Shown: positions 9,820-20,639 of the stretch, one piece after another
How positions within the stretch are numbered: position 1 is the first letter of the stretch
How the letters are laid out: each line of letters starts with the position of its first letter
Assembly (NCBI GenBank): GCA_001767455.1
Contig: MELC01000036.1
Span: 111,636 to 175,635 of the forward strand
DNA: 64,000 bases
Reading direction: 5' to 3'
Source of the DNA: Acidobacteria bacterium RIFCSPLOWO2_12_FULL_66_21
GTDB taxonomy: Bacteria; Acidobacteriota; Vicinamibacteria; Vicinamibacterales; 2-12-FULL-66-21
Notes under the pieces: model-generated
Database searches by the model: none
What the model was told of the DNA's origin: nothing
Seen by the model: the letters and a program-made list of their open reading frames with translations, nothing else
Program-made: the position numbers and the translations under genes

Positions 9820-12321
9820 TTACTCCGACCGCAAGGCGGTCAGCGGGGTGACGCGCGTGGCCCGGCGCGCGGGGAGCCAGGTCGCGACCAGCGCGGCGAG
9901 TGCGAGCACGCCCGGCGCGGTGGTGAAGACGACCGGGTCCAGCGGCTTGACGTCGTAGAGCAGGCTGCTCAGCGTGAACCCGAGCAGCGCCGCGAGCGGC
10001 AGCCCCAGGGCGACGCCGGCGGCGGCCAGCACGGCCCCTTCCTTCAGCATCATCGCCAGCACGTCCGCCGGCCTTGCGCCGAGCGCCATGCGGATCCCGA
10101 TCTCCCGCGTCCGCTGCGACACGATGTACGACTTGACGCCGTAGAGTCCGACGGCGGCGAGCAGGAGCGCGAGCAGTCCGAAGATCACGAACAGCCGCCC
10201 GCCGGCCTGGACGGCCCACAACTCGATGCTCCGCTCATGGAACGCGTGCATCGTCGTGGCCTGCAGCACCGGCAGCTTCGGGTCGTAGGTGCGCATCTCG
10301 CGGCGGATCGCGTCGAGAAGACTGGCCTCGACGCCCCCCTGCGCCGCGCGGACGTGCAGGAACATGTTTCCGCGATAGGTGCGCCCCCACGGCTCGTAGA
10401 CGGCCGGCCCCCCCTCGCGATCGAACAGGTTGTCACGGATCGGCGCGGCGATGCCGACGATCTCCATCGGCTCCCCGTTGTTCTTGGTCGCCTCGCCCGG
10501 CCGGGCGGAGTAGCGGATCATCTGGCCGATCGGATCGTCGGCGCCGAACAGCTTGTGTGCGAGCCGTTCGTCGACGATCGCGACGCGCGGGGCCGTCGCC
10601 GATGTCTCTTCGGCGTCCGTGAATTCGCGGCCGCGGATCATCGGCAGGTCCAGCGCGCGAAAATAGCCGGCGCCGATGATGCGATACGTCGCATTCGAGC
10701 GCGGCGCCTGGTCCGGACGGGCGGCCCCACCCACGCGCTCGACCGTGTGCCCTTCGTGAAAATCACCGAAGGGCACGGAGGCCGCCATGCCGGCCGCGGC
10801 CACCCCCGGCAGCGCGCGGACGCGCGCCAGCACGTCACGATAGCTGGCCCGCCCGCGCACTTCGTCGTACTGCACGAGCGTCGGATCCGTGGAGACGAGC
10901 AGCTGCCGGTCGTAGCTGAAACCGGGATTGGCCGCCGCTGCCTTCAACGCGCCGCGCGCGAACAGGCCCCCGGCCGAGAGCAGCATCAGCGACAGCGCGA
11001 TCTGGCCGACGACCATCACGTTGCGCGCGGAGAAGCGCCGGCCGAGGAGCGGCGATCCGTCGGCCGTCAGCGCCTTCAGGTCCGTGACCAGGTCGCTCCT
11101 GGACAGCTTCAGCGCGGGCCCGAGGCCGGATATCACGGTCGCGATCACGGCGAAGGCCGTGGTCGCCGCCATCACCATCAGATCCGGCTTCGGCTCGAAC
11201 GCGATCGTGAGCGGCATCACGGCGGCGAGCGAGCGGCCCAGCGCCGCGATGCTCCAGGACGCCAGCACGAGGCCGCCTGCCGCGCCCGCCAGGGCGAGCA
11301 GCAGCCCTTCGGTCAGCAGTTGCCGGACGATCCGCGCCCGGCCGCCGCCGATCGCCAGACGGATCGCGATCTCCTTGCGGCGCGAGGACCCGCGCGCGAG
11401 CAGCATGTTCGCGATGTTCAGGCACGCGATGAGCAGCACCACGCCCGAAAGGCCCATGAGAAACGCCGCCGCGCCGGCCGGACCCGCGTCCGACGAGGGG
11501 GACGTGCTCGTGCCGAGCCGCGGCAGCGGGTTCACGGTCAGCAGTTGATCCTTGTTCTCCGCCGGGTAGGCCCGCTCGAGCTGCCGCGACAGCACGTCGA
11601 GCCGCGGCCCGGCGTTCGCCACGGTCACACCCGGCTTCAGACGTCCGGCGAGCACGAGCGACAGGTTCTTCCGATCCGCGAGACCCGATCCGTTGTTCTT
11701 GAAGATATCGTTGACGACGACGTCGAACATGCCGAGCGGCAGCCACATGTCCGGCGAGAGGAGCGCCATCGTGCCGGTGAACTTCGGCGGCGCGACGCCC
11801 ACAACCGTGAAGTCGATGGCGTTGATCTTGATGGTCCTGCCGAGGAGGTCGGCGTGCTCGTGCCGGACGATCACCACGGGGATCCGCGACGCGGGACGCT
11901 CCTCTTCGAGCGTGAACGCGCGCCCGGCCGCCAGCCTCACGCCCAGCGTGTCGAAGTAGTTGGACGAGACGACCTCGACGAACGACTGCCGCGTCGTGTC
12001 GCCGGCCGGCAGGCCCACCATCGAGAAGGTGTGCGCCGCCAGCGACTCGAACACGTCGTTGCCGTCGCGGATGTCGACGTAGTTCGCGTACGCGAAGCCC
12101 CGGTAGGAGGATTCCGCTTTCGTGCGGTCGTGGCTGAAGAGACCGACCAGCTCATCCGCTTTGCCCGCCAGCGGCTTCAGCAGCATCGCGTTGACCAGGG
12201 TGAACATCGCGCTGTTGGCGCCGATGCCGAGGGCCAGGACAAGGATGGCGACGGCGGTGAACCCCGGGGCCTTGATCAGCGTCCGGGCTCCGAAGCGCAG
12301 GTCCTGCACAAGTTGGCGCAT
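9820..12321 (-). CDS. MacB/FtsX-like orphan ABC permease (ADOP type)
   Basis: 833-residue membrane protein. It has an N-terminal amphipathic start (MRQLVQDLRFGARTL), a first TM helix, a MacB-type periplasmic core domain, an FtsX domain with three helices around residues 280-400 (IACLNIANMLLARGSS), a second periplasmic domain, and a second FtsX domain at about 705-830 (GIRMALGARPADVL). The duplicated arrangement without a fused or adjacent ATPase matches the 'acidobacterial duplicated orphan permease' family. The substrate is unknown, with possible roles in efflux or envelope mechanotransmission. AAGGAAG precedes the ATG. No PadR regulator is adjacent, unlike many relatives. Confidence 0.9.
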   Translation of the reverse strand: MRQLVQDLRFGARTLIKAPGFTAVAILVLALGIGANSAMFTLVNAMLLKPLAGKADELVGLFSHDRTKAESSYRGFAYANYVDIRDGNDVFESLAAHTFSMVGLPAGDTTRQSFVEVVSSNYFDTLGVRLAAGRAFTLEEERPASRIPVVIVRHEHADLLGRTIKINAIDFTVVGVAPPKFTGTMALLSPDMWLPLGMFDVVVNDIFKNNGSGLADRKNLSLVLAGRLKPGVTVANAGPRLDVLSRQLERAYPAENKDQLLTVNPLPRLGTSTSPSSDAGPAGAAAFLMGLSGVVLLIACLNIANMLLARGSSRRKEIAIRLAIGGGRARIVRQLLTEGLLLALAGAAGGLVLASWSIAALGRSLAAVMPLTIAFEPKPDLMVMAATTAFAVIATVISGLGPALKLSRSDLVTDLKALTADGSPLLGRRFSARNVMVVGQIALSLMLLSAGGLFARGALKAAAANPGFSYDRQLLVSTDPTLVQYDEVRGRASYRDVLARVRALPGVAAAGMAASVPFGDFHEGHTVERVGGAARPDQAPRSNATYRIIGAGYFRALDLPMIRGREFTDAEETSATAPRVAIVDERLAHKLFGADDPIGQMIRYSARPGEATKNNGEPMEIVGIAAPIRDNLFDREGGPAVYEPWGRTYRGNMFLHVRAAQGGVEASLLDAIRREMRTYDPKLPVLQATTMHAFHERSIELWAVQAGGRLFVIFGLLALLLAAVGLYGVKSYIVSQRTREIGIRMALGARPADVLAMMLKEGAVLAAAGVALGLPLAALLGFTLSSLLYDVKPLDPVVFTTAPGVLALAALVATWLPARRATRVTPLTALRSE

Positions 12322-12378
12322 ATGGGCTTCCTTGACGGCATCCCGTTGCCGGAAGTTCCCACAACGTCCAGGCTTACC

Positions 12379-12802
12379 TCACGGGTTTGCCGCGAGGCTG
12401 CTCCGGACCCACTCCTTCGTGAAGTCCTGAAGAATCGTCGGGTCCTTCGCGGTCTCGAACACGCGATACGTGTACACCATCAGCAGCCGGTGACGCATAT
12501 GCAGAAGCGACGTCGTCGCGAGTATGTTTGTCTTCCGCTCGCCCATGCTGACGGCAGCGAGCGCGAGCGTCGTCGCCGACTTCGGCGTTTGATCGATCAT
12601 CCCCATCTGACTCGGCTTCTCGAGAATGACGCCTCGCTGCCGCTCCAGCTCGGCGATCCGCTCTCTGACCGACGCCTCATCGTATACATTCGCGCCCGCG
12701 AGCTGCTTCGCCACGTCGGCGAATGTGGCGTCCGGAAGGTCGGTGGTCTTGGTCGCTCTCGATATCGAGACCTTCGTGTAGAACTTGAGATCTTCCGCCA
12801 CA
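12379..12802 (-). pseudogene. C-terminal fragment of an unidentified protein joined behind a truncated DUF5916-like gene
   Basis: Open for about 140 codons to a TAA at 12379, with protein-like composition: EDLKFYTKVSISRATK, then VRERIAELERQRG, then TSLLHMRHRLLMVYTYRVF near the end. It has no start of its own and is entered from the DUF5916-like gene in a different frame at about 12795-12803 (GTGTGGCGGAAGATC). It reads as the tail of another gene brought here by a deletion. Family not recognised. Confidence 0.55.
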
Positions 12803-14063
12803 CGAGATGCGCATCGGCACCGGCGACGTGGTTCGAGTAGGCGCCGTCGATGCGATCCGTGTAGACGAAGCCCGCGCGGGAGGAGGCCGCGAGATCGCGC
12901 TGCACGCGGACGATGTTGAAAAACGGATGCGAGCGCCCGTCGCGTGACTGCCGGCTGTCGTCCACGGCGGACAGGGCGGCGATGGTGGTGCCCGCCGTCT
13001 TGCCGGTCAGCTTTGCCGCCGCGAGCGGTTCGACGATGCGCCGGCTGTGCACGAGGCTGTTCGGGGTCGAGAAGAACTCGATGCCGTCGAGGAAGAACGG
13101 GCGCTTCTCGGAGAAGAACAATGCCTGTCGCGGATCGATCTGGAACTGGGTGGCGTCGGCTTCGACCTGCGAGAAATCCGCGTTGAGCGTGGCGTTGAAC
13201 GTCAGGTTGGGGGTGACGCCCCAGCGTACGTTGCCGCCCGCTTCGGGGCGGCGCCCGTCGTAGGTCCAGCCGCCCGCTTCGTCGCGGCCGTCCGCGCGCG
13301 CCGTGATGACCGGGTTGAGATCCATCACGAGACTGCGGCGCAGATCCGTGAGACCCGCGAGCGTGCCGGCCTGCCCCAGAAACGACGCCGCCGATCGCCG
13401 GGCCGGCACCCACGAATCGTCGTGCCCGCTGCTCTGGACCCGCCGGATGACGTGAATGCCCCAGTCCTGCACGGCGGCCGTCTGATACCTGAGACTCTTG
13501 AACGGGATGCGGATCTCGACCTCGTAGCCGTCGGGCGTGAGCCGTCCCTTGGATTCGAAGACGAAGTCGGGGCTCAGGTCCGTCGCGGGGCGCCCGGCCG
13601 CGAGGCCGCCGAACCCGTGTCCCTGATTGCCGGTTCCCTCGAGAACGGCGCCGTCGAGCTGCACGCCAAGCGGATTGACGCCGAACACCGAGGCCTGGCG
13701 TCCGTCGTTGAATGTCGCGAGGTAGATCTGGATCGAGTCGTCGCTGTCGATGTGATCGCGAGCGGCGAGCGTGGCGCGAACCGTTCCGGCGGCCGCGTGC
13801 GCGCGGATGCCGAAGTACATCGCCGTCGGCGCGTACCAGACGAGGACGTCGGTCTCGTCGTTGGCCGGCCGGCCGTCGTCGGGCGCGTACTGGGAGAAGG
13901 CCGTCAAGCGCGCCGCCTGCTCCCACGCCGGCTCTGAGAGCTGCCCGTCGATTTGCGCGGAGGCCTCGACCCGCGGCACGTTGACACGAATGTTGCGCTC
14001 GGTCCCCTGATACCCGGGACCCATCGATACCGCGGCGAGGACGAGTGGCAGCACAAACGTCAT
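12795..14063 (-). pseudogene. Truncated DUF5916 / CBM9-like outer-membrane protein
   Basis: The N-terminal about 423 residues resemble the CBM9-like domain plus beginning of the beta-barrel typical of DUF5916 proteins: a signal-like MTFVLPLVLAAVSMG, IDGQLSEPAWEQA, DSDDSIQIYLATF, RIPFKSLRY, then DPRQALFFSEKRPFFLDG. Family members are usually about 700-850 residues; here recognisable sequence ends at AHLVWRK and continues only as low-quality Arg/Ser-rich frame to a stop at 12597. The barrel has been lost and the 3' end replaced by an unrelated fragment. Start ATG at 14063. Confidence 0.75.
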
Positions 14064-14308
14064 AAGACGCTCTACGGTAGCAGTACTCGCTGGCAGGACT
14101 GAAGCCCTCCGCCACGAGCAACCCCAGTTCCTAGCGACGAATGGTGGGACACATGGAACGGGGTCATCCAGCTCTTCCGTTGCTGGCGCGTTCTTCCGCA
14201 GCGCGTAATGCCGTTACACCGCGCGTAACGTCATCCGTTCGGCCATCGAGCGCCAGCGGTCGCTCGCGCCCGCGCCGAGTGGGCACCCATATTGCGGAAC
14301 CTGTTCGC

Positions 14309-15205
14309 GTGAAGGTCTGGTATTCCGCCTGTGCTGTCGTGGTGCTTGTCCTCCCGCTGCTTGCCGCGGCGCCGGAGGTCCCGCCCGTCGGCATCGAGAT
14401 GCGCAACGTGCATCTCCACGTCGCCGCCGACGCGGTGCTGGAGGTGCGCTGGCTCCGCGGACGCCTGCATTCAGTCTCCGCACATCCGCCGGTGTTCGAC
14501 GATCAGCAGTCGTTCACGATGGCCATCCAGGATGGCGAGATCGCGATCGACGCGGCGAGCCTCACCGCGCTGGTGAACCATGCGTTCGATTACAAGGGCG
14601 CGGCGCTGTCGAACCTGCGGGTCGGCTTCGAAAGCGGGCAGCTCGCGCAGCACGGCACGCTGAAGAAGGGCATCCGCGTCCCGTTCTCCATCGTCGCCAC
14701 CGTTGCCGCCACGCCCGATGGCACGATGCGCATGCATCCCGTCAAAGTGAAGACAGCCGGCGTGCCCACGGCGAAGCTGATGTCCCTCTTCGGAGTCGAG
14801 CTGGACGACATCATCAAGAGCCGCCCGGATCGGGGCATCGTGTTTCACGACAACGATCTCTTTCTCGATCCGTCGCGCATGCTGCCGCCACCGCGGACGA
14901 CGGGGACGCTGACCAGAGCAGTCGTTCGGGGCGACCGTCTGGTCCAGGTGTTCGGCCGCGGTGCGGCGGGCGCCGCCACGGGCGGGGGCAACTACATCTG
15001 GTTCCGGGGCGGCAACATCCGGTTTGGCAGGCTCTTGATGTCGGATGCGGATTTGAAGTTGATCGACATGGACCCCAAAGACCCGTTCGATTTCTACTCG
15101 GCCAAGTACAACGATCAGCTCGTTGCCGGCTATTCGAAGAACACGCCGCAGAAGGCGCTTCGCACTTACATGCCGGATTACGCAGATCTGAGAACAAAGC
15201 GATAG
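14309..15205 (+). CDS. Secreted protein of unknown function
   Basis: 298 residues from GTG at 14309, chosen because a signal peptide (VKVWYSACAVVVLVLPLLAAA) begins there; the in-frame ATG at 14141 would add 56 Arg/Ser-rich residues of non-coding character. The mature part is beta-rich, e.g. EMRNVHLHVAADAVLEVRWLRG and NYIWFRGGNIRFGRLLMSD, and ends in a charged tail. No catalytic motif or named domain was recognised. It is convergent with the SUMF1-like gene across a heptamer-word inverted repeat. Confidence 0.7.
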   Translation: MKVWYSACAVVVLVLPLLAAAPEVPPVGIEMRNVHLHVAADAVLEVRWLRGRLHSVSAHPPVFDDQQSFTMAIQDGEIAIDAASLTALVNHAFDYKGAALSNLRVGFESGQLAQHGTLKKGIRVPFSIVATVAATPDGTMRMHPVKVKTAGVPTAKLMSLFGVELDDIIKSRPDRGIVFHDNDLFLDPSRMLPPPRTTGTLTRAVVRGDRLVQVFGRGAAGAATGGGNYIWFRGGNIRFGRLLMSDADLKLIDMDPKDPFDFYSAKYNDQLVAGYSKNTPQKALRTYMPDYADLRTKR

Positions 15206-15208
15206 TTT

Positions 15209-15304
15209 CGTTGCTCGTTGCTCGTTGCTCCGTTGCCCGCTTCTTGTAAACGAGCCGCGCGCCACGAGCCACGAGTCACGAGTCACGAGCCACGAGTCGC
15301 GAGT
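15209..15304. repeat. Heptamer-word inverted repeat (GTTGCTC ... CACGAGY)
   Basis: The left half holds about three copies of GTTGCTC; the right half holds six consecutive heptamers of the form CACGAGC/CACGAGT. The halves are roughly complementary and can form a long imperfect hairpin. It fills precisely the gap between the stops of the secreted unknown (+) and the SUMF1-like gene (-). The word is shared with 9758-9817. Confidence 0.85.
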
Positions 15305-17937
<2,633 letters not shown>

Positions 17938-17957
17938 CCACCGCGCCGACCGCCCGA

Positions 17958-18292
17958 TTTCCGTCAGTCTTACTCAATGCGCTCGAGCCGTTGTCGCACA
18001 TCATTCGTGAACTGAACGAGAAATTCGGGACCGATTTCAAGGAAAAGACAAGGTCGTCATCCGCCAACTGGAGGAGCGCCTCGCCGCTCACGAATCGCTC
18101 GCCGACAGCATCCGTGTGAACACGCCTGAGAACGCACGGCTCACATTCGATTCAGTCGTCACGGATCAACTGCAGGATCTGGCGAATGCGAATTTCGAGT
18201 TCTACAAGCGGGTCACCGACGACGAGGCATTCGCGCGCCATTTCCTGAATTGGCTGTTCGATCGCGCGCGAAAGACCGCGGTCGGGGAGTGA
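17958..18292 (+). pseudogene. hsdR: Remnant of type I restriction endonuclease subunit R (HsdR C-terminus), frameshifted
   Basis: About 110 codons matching the C-terminal helical end of HsdR. The first frame gives LLNALEPLSHIIRELNEKFG. A one-base deletion near 18045 then moves the match to the next frame: DKVVIRQLEERLAAH, VNTPENARLTFDSVV, DLANANFEFYKRVTDD and FARHFLNWLFDRARK, ending with TGA at 18290-18292. There is no start, ATPase or nuclease part, and no hsdM or hsdS in the window. It is the tail of a decayed type I restriction system lying between thiC and the convergent GAF gene. The family match is from memory of HsdR C-termini. Confidence 0.8.
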
Positions 18293-18301
18293 ATCGCGGT
18301 G

Positions 18302-19897
18302 CTACGATGCCTCCGCCGCCTGCCGCTCCGTCTGTCCCGCGACGGCCGCGAGATCGCGGCCGAACGGCTCCTTGCGACCCGCATCGATGCGCATGGCGAT
18401 CTGATCGTCGATGAGCGTCGCGGCATCCGGACACTCGAACGCGACGCGGCTCCCGTAGATGCTGCGCGCGTATTCGACGTTGGCCTTCAGCCGGTGCCGC
18501 AGTTCCTCGCCGGACTTGCCCGCCTTCGCGTCCGCCACGTACATCTGGTCGATCTCGTTCAGCAGCGACGCCGCATAGGCGCGCAGCTCCGCGCGCGTCT
18601 TCAGCTCCGCGGTCAGCCGCATCAGCAGCGCGACCGCGTGCTGGAGGAGCGCTTCGGCGAACTTCGCGCGCGACTGATGGCCGCCTTGCTCGGCATCCCG
18701 CTGGCCCGAATCGTCCGCGTACACCACCGCCAGCGTCTCGCCGCCGGCGGCGACGGGCAACGCCAGCGCGATCGTGGGCGATCCGGTGAACGGCGCGCGG
18801 CTGCCGTCCGCGAGCTCCTCTCCCGACATCTGCTCGACGCGTCCTGACGAGGCCGCGCGCGTCAGCAGCGAGTCCATGCCGAGCGGCATCACCAGCTTCG
18901 CGATGTCGCGCTTCAAATCGAAGCCGATCTGGTGCTCGCCCTGCAGGCGGTTGCCGTTGACCTTGAAGAGCGCCACTCGCGGGAATTCCGCCGCGAGCTG
19001 CTCCACCAGCGTGGCGAGCACGTCGGAAATGGAGGTGGCGCCCGCCAGCGCCTCGAAGCCGCCCAGCAGCCCGTCGAGGAGGGAATCCGATGGGGCCGCG
19101 TGAACGACCGCCGCCGCCTCCGACGCCACGGCGCCTTCGAGCTTCGACTCGAGCTCGCGCCGCGCCTGCTCGTGCTCCTTCTCCGCCCGTTCGAGCGTCT
19201 GGACCCGGCTGCTGCTGGCCTTGAACAGCGAGGTCATCGCGCTGACCTTCGATTCGAGCGCGCGGATGCGATCCTTGGCGGTCTCGACCGCCGCGTCGAG
19301 CGTCGCCTTCTGGGCGGCCGCGGCTTCGAGCTGGTTGCTCAGGCGCTCCGCCTCGGCGCGCATCTTCACGAGGGTGGCTTCGAGGTGATCGTGATCGCGC
19401 CGGCTCTCGGTCTGGACCGTCTCGACACGTCCCTGGGCGTCCTTGAGCGCCGCCGCCAGCGCCTCCTTCTCCCTGGTGCGCTCCTTCAGCGCCCCCGCCA
19501 GGCTGTCCGTCTCCTTCGCGTGCTCCTTCAGCGCCGCCGCCAGGCCGTCCTTCTCCTTCGCGTGCTCCTTCAGCGCCGCCGCCAGACCGTCCTTCTCTTT
19601 CGCGTGCTCCTTGAGCTCGGCGCGCAGCGCTTCCAGTTGCTTGTGCGCCTCCGCCTTGGTCCGCGCGACGGCCGCTTCGGTGTCGGCCGCCGCCGCCTTC
19701 GCCAGCCGGCCGATCAGATCCACGACCTCGCGCTCGGCGCCCACCGGGGTCGAGAGCGCCGTCTCGAGCGCTTTCGTGGCCGTGTCTATCGACGCACGCA
19801 GCGCGTGGAGGTGCTGGAGGGATGAGGCCGCCGATCCGCCCAGTGCGCGGGTGACGAGCGCCGTGGTTTCCTTCGCCGCATATTCGCTGAATTCCAT
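18302..19897 (-). CDS. Coiled-coil protein with C-terminal GAF-like domain
   Basis: 531 residues. Residues about 20-275 are almost entirely coiled coil and include four tandem 14-residue units around EHAKEKDGLAAALK (about 96-150), encoded by a 42-bp DNA repeat. Residues about 285-415 resemble a GAF sensor domain (GFEALAGATSISDVLATLVE ... TIALALPVAAGGETLAVVY). The rest is helical with a conserved-looking RHRLKANVEYARSIYGSRV end. No kinase or cyclase output domain is present. It may be a scaffold or sensor; the role is unknown. ATG at 19897 precedes MEFSEYAAKE. Confidence 0.7.
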   Translation of the reverse strand: MEFSEYAAKETTALVTRALGGSAASSLQHLHALRASIDTATKALETALSTPVGAEREVVDLIGRLAKAAAADTEAAVARTKAEAHKQLEALRAELKEHAKEKDGLAAALKEHAKEKDGLAAALKEHAKETDSLAGALKERTREKEALAAALKDAQGRVETVQTESRRDHDHLEATLVKMRAEAERLSNQLEAAAAQKATLDAAVETAKDRIRALESKVSAMTSLFKASSSRVQTLERAEKEHEQARRELESKLEGAVASEAAAVVHAAPSDSLLDGLLGGFEALAGATSISDVLATLVEQLAAEFPRVALFKVNGNRLQGEHQIGFDLKRDIAKLVMPLGMDSLLTRAASSGRVEQMSGEELADGSRAPFTGSPTIALALPVAAGGETLAVVYADDSGQRDAEQGGHQSRAKFAEALLQHAVALLMRLTAELKTRAELRAYAASLLNEIDQMYVADAKAGKSGEELRHRLKANVEYARSIYGSRVAFECPDAATLIDDQIAMRIDAGRKEPFGRDLAAVAGQTERQAAEAS

Positions 19898-20023
19898 GAA
19901 GGGGGCTCCGACTTTGCAACGTCGGGGCCGGAGGCCACCCGCGGATTGGCGTGGAGTTTTCTGGAGATCGCCTTGTGGGCGCTTACCAATCGGACCTGCG
20001 ATCGAACGGTTCTGTAAGCGGGC

Positions 20024-20533
20024 CTACCGCGGCACCGGTGGGGGCGCGGGAACGATCTGCACGATCGTCTTGAAGCGCTCGGGCGCGGCCCCCCTCTTCG
20101 GGTTCAGGTAGCCGGCCAATCCTGCCCACGTGTAGTCCTTCACGGTGACGCTCGGCGGGAACGCCATGGACTCCTCGCGGAACTTCGCCAGATCGAACAT
20201 GTGCACCGGCGGCTCCTCGAAGACCATCTCCCCCTTCTGCTTCAGCACCGTCTTGTAGTAGGCGACGATCTGCGTGAAGTCGGTCAGCGTTCCAAAGAGG
20301 TAGTACCGCTGTCCCATGCCCGCGTCATACGAGGCGATGAACTGAGAGCCGGGATACAAGGGGACGCCGAGGGTCGTCTCGTTCGGCTCGCCCGAAGGCT
20401 GCGCCGTCGCGGCAGCCGGCCGCGGCGGCGTCGCAGGCTTCTGCGCTGGCGGCGCCGGCGGCTGGCCCGGGCGTGGGAAGGGCACAGGCGTCTGGCCCGC
20501 CAGCGCGAAGACGAGAGCCAGGGGCAGGAACAT
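20024..20533 (-). CDS. Secreted proline-rich protein of unknown function
   Basis: 169 residues from ATG 20533. A signal peptide (MFLPLALVFALAGQTP) leads to a Pro/Ala-rich linker (about 17-50) and a compact domain (VPLYPGSQFIASYDAG, YYLFGTLTDFTQIVAYYKTVL, KDYTWAGLAGYL). The 'YPGSQ ... Y.LFGT ... VAYYK' pattern recalls other small acidobacterial secreted proteins, but no named family was recognised. A perfect TATAAT 7 bp before the ATG supports this start over an upstream one at 20779 that reads through the M20 peptidase gene. Confidence 0.7.
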   Translation of the reverse strand: MFLPLALVFALAGQTPVPFPRPGQPPAPPAQKPATPPRPAAATAQPSGEPNETTLGVPLYPGSQFIASYDAGMGQRYYLFGTLTDFTQIVAYYKTVLKQKGEMVFEEPPVHMFDLAKFREESMAFPPSVTVKDYTWAGLAGYLNPKRGAAPERFKTIVQIVPAPPPVPR

Positions 20534-20540
20534 CGGTACG

Positions 20541-20546
20541 ATTATA
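20541..20546 (-). promoter_or_regulatory. -10 box TATAAT, leaderless promoter
   Basis: Perfect minus-strand TATAAT separated by 7 bp from ATG 20533; the predicted transcription start falls at or one base before the start codon. Confidence 0.6.
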
Positions 20547-20550
20547 AAAC

Positions 20551-20578
20551 GTAGAAGGTAGAAGGTAGAACGTAGAAT
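20551..20578. repeat. Four tandem heptamers GTAGAAN
   Basis: GTAGAAG, GTAGAAG, GTAGAAC, GTAGAAT in direct tandem, continuing into a CT-rich low-complexity stretch (CCAACCTTCCAACC region) up to the M20 peptidase start. It lies in the divergent gap between the secreted unknown and the peptidase. Confidence 0.85.
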
Positions 20579-20639
20579 GACGAAAATTCGCAACTCCCAA
20601 CCTTCCAACCTCGAACTCCAAACTGCCAATGGACGACGA

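Noticed and set aside
14141-14308. N-terminal extension of the secreted unknown
   Set aside because: The 56 added residues are Arg/Ser-rich without structure, and a signal peptide starts at GTG 14309.
20577-20639. Extended start of the M20 peptidase
   Set aside because: The codons fall in the GTAGAAN/CT-rich low-complexity spacer; ATG 20640 starts normal sequence.
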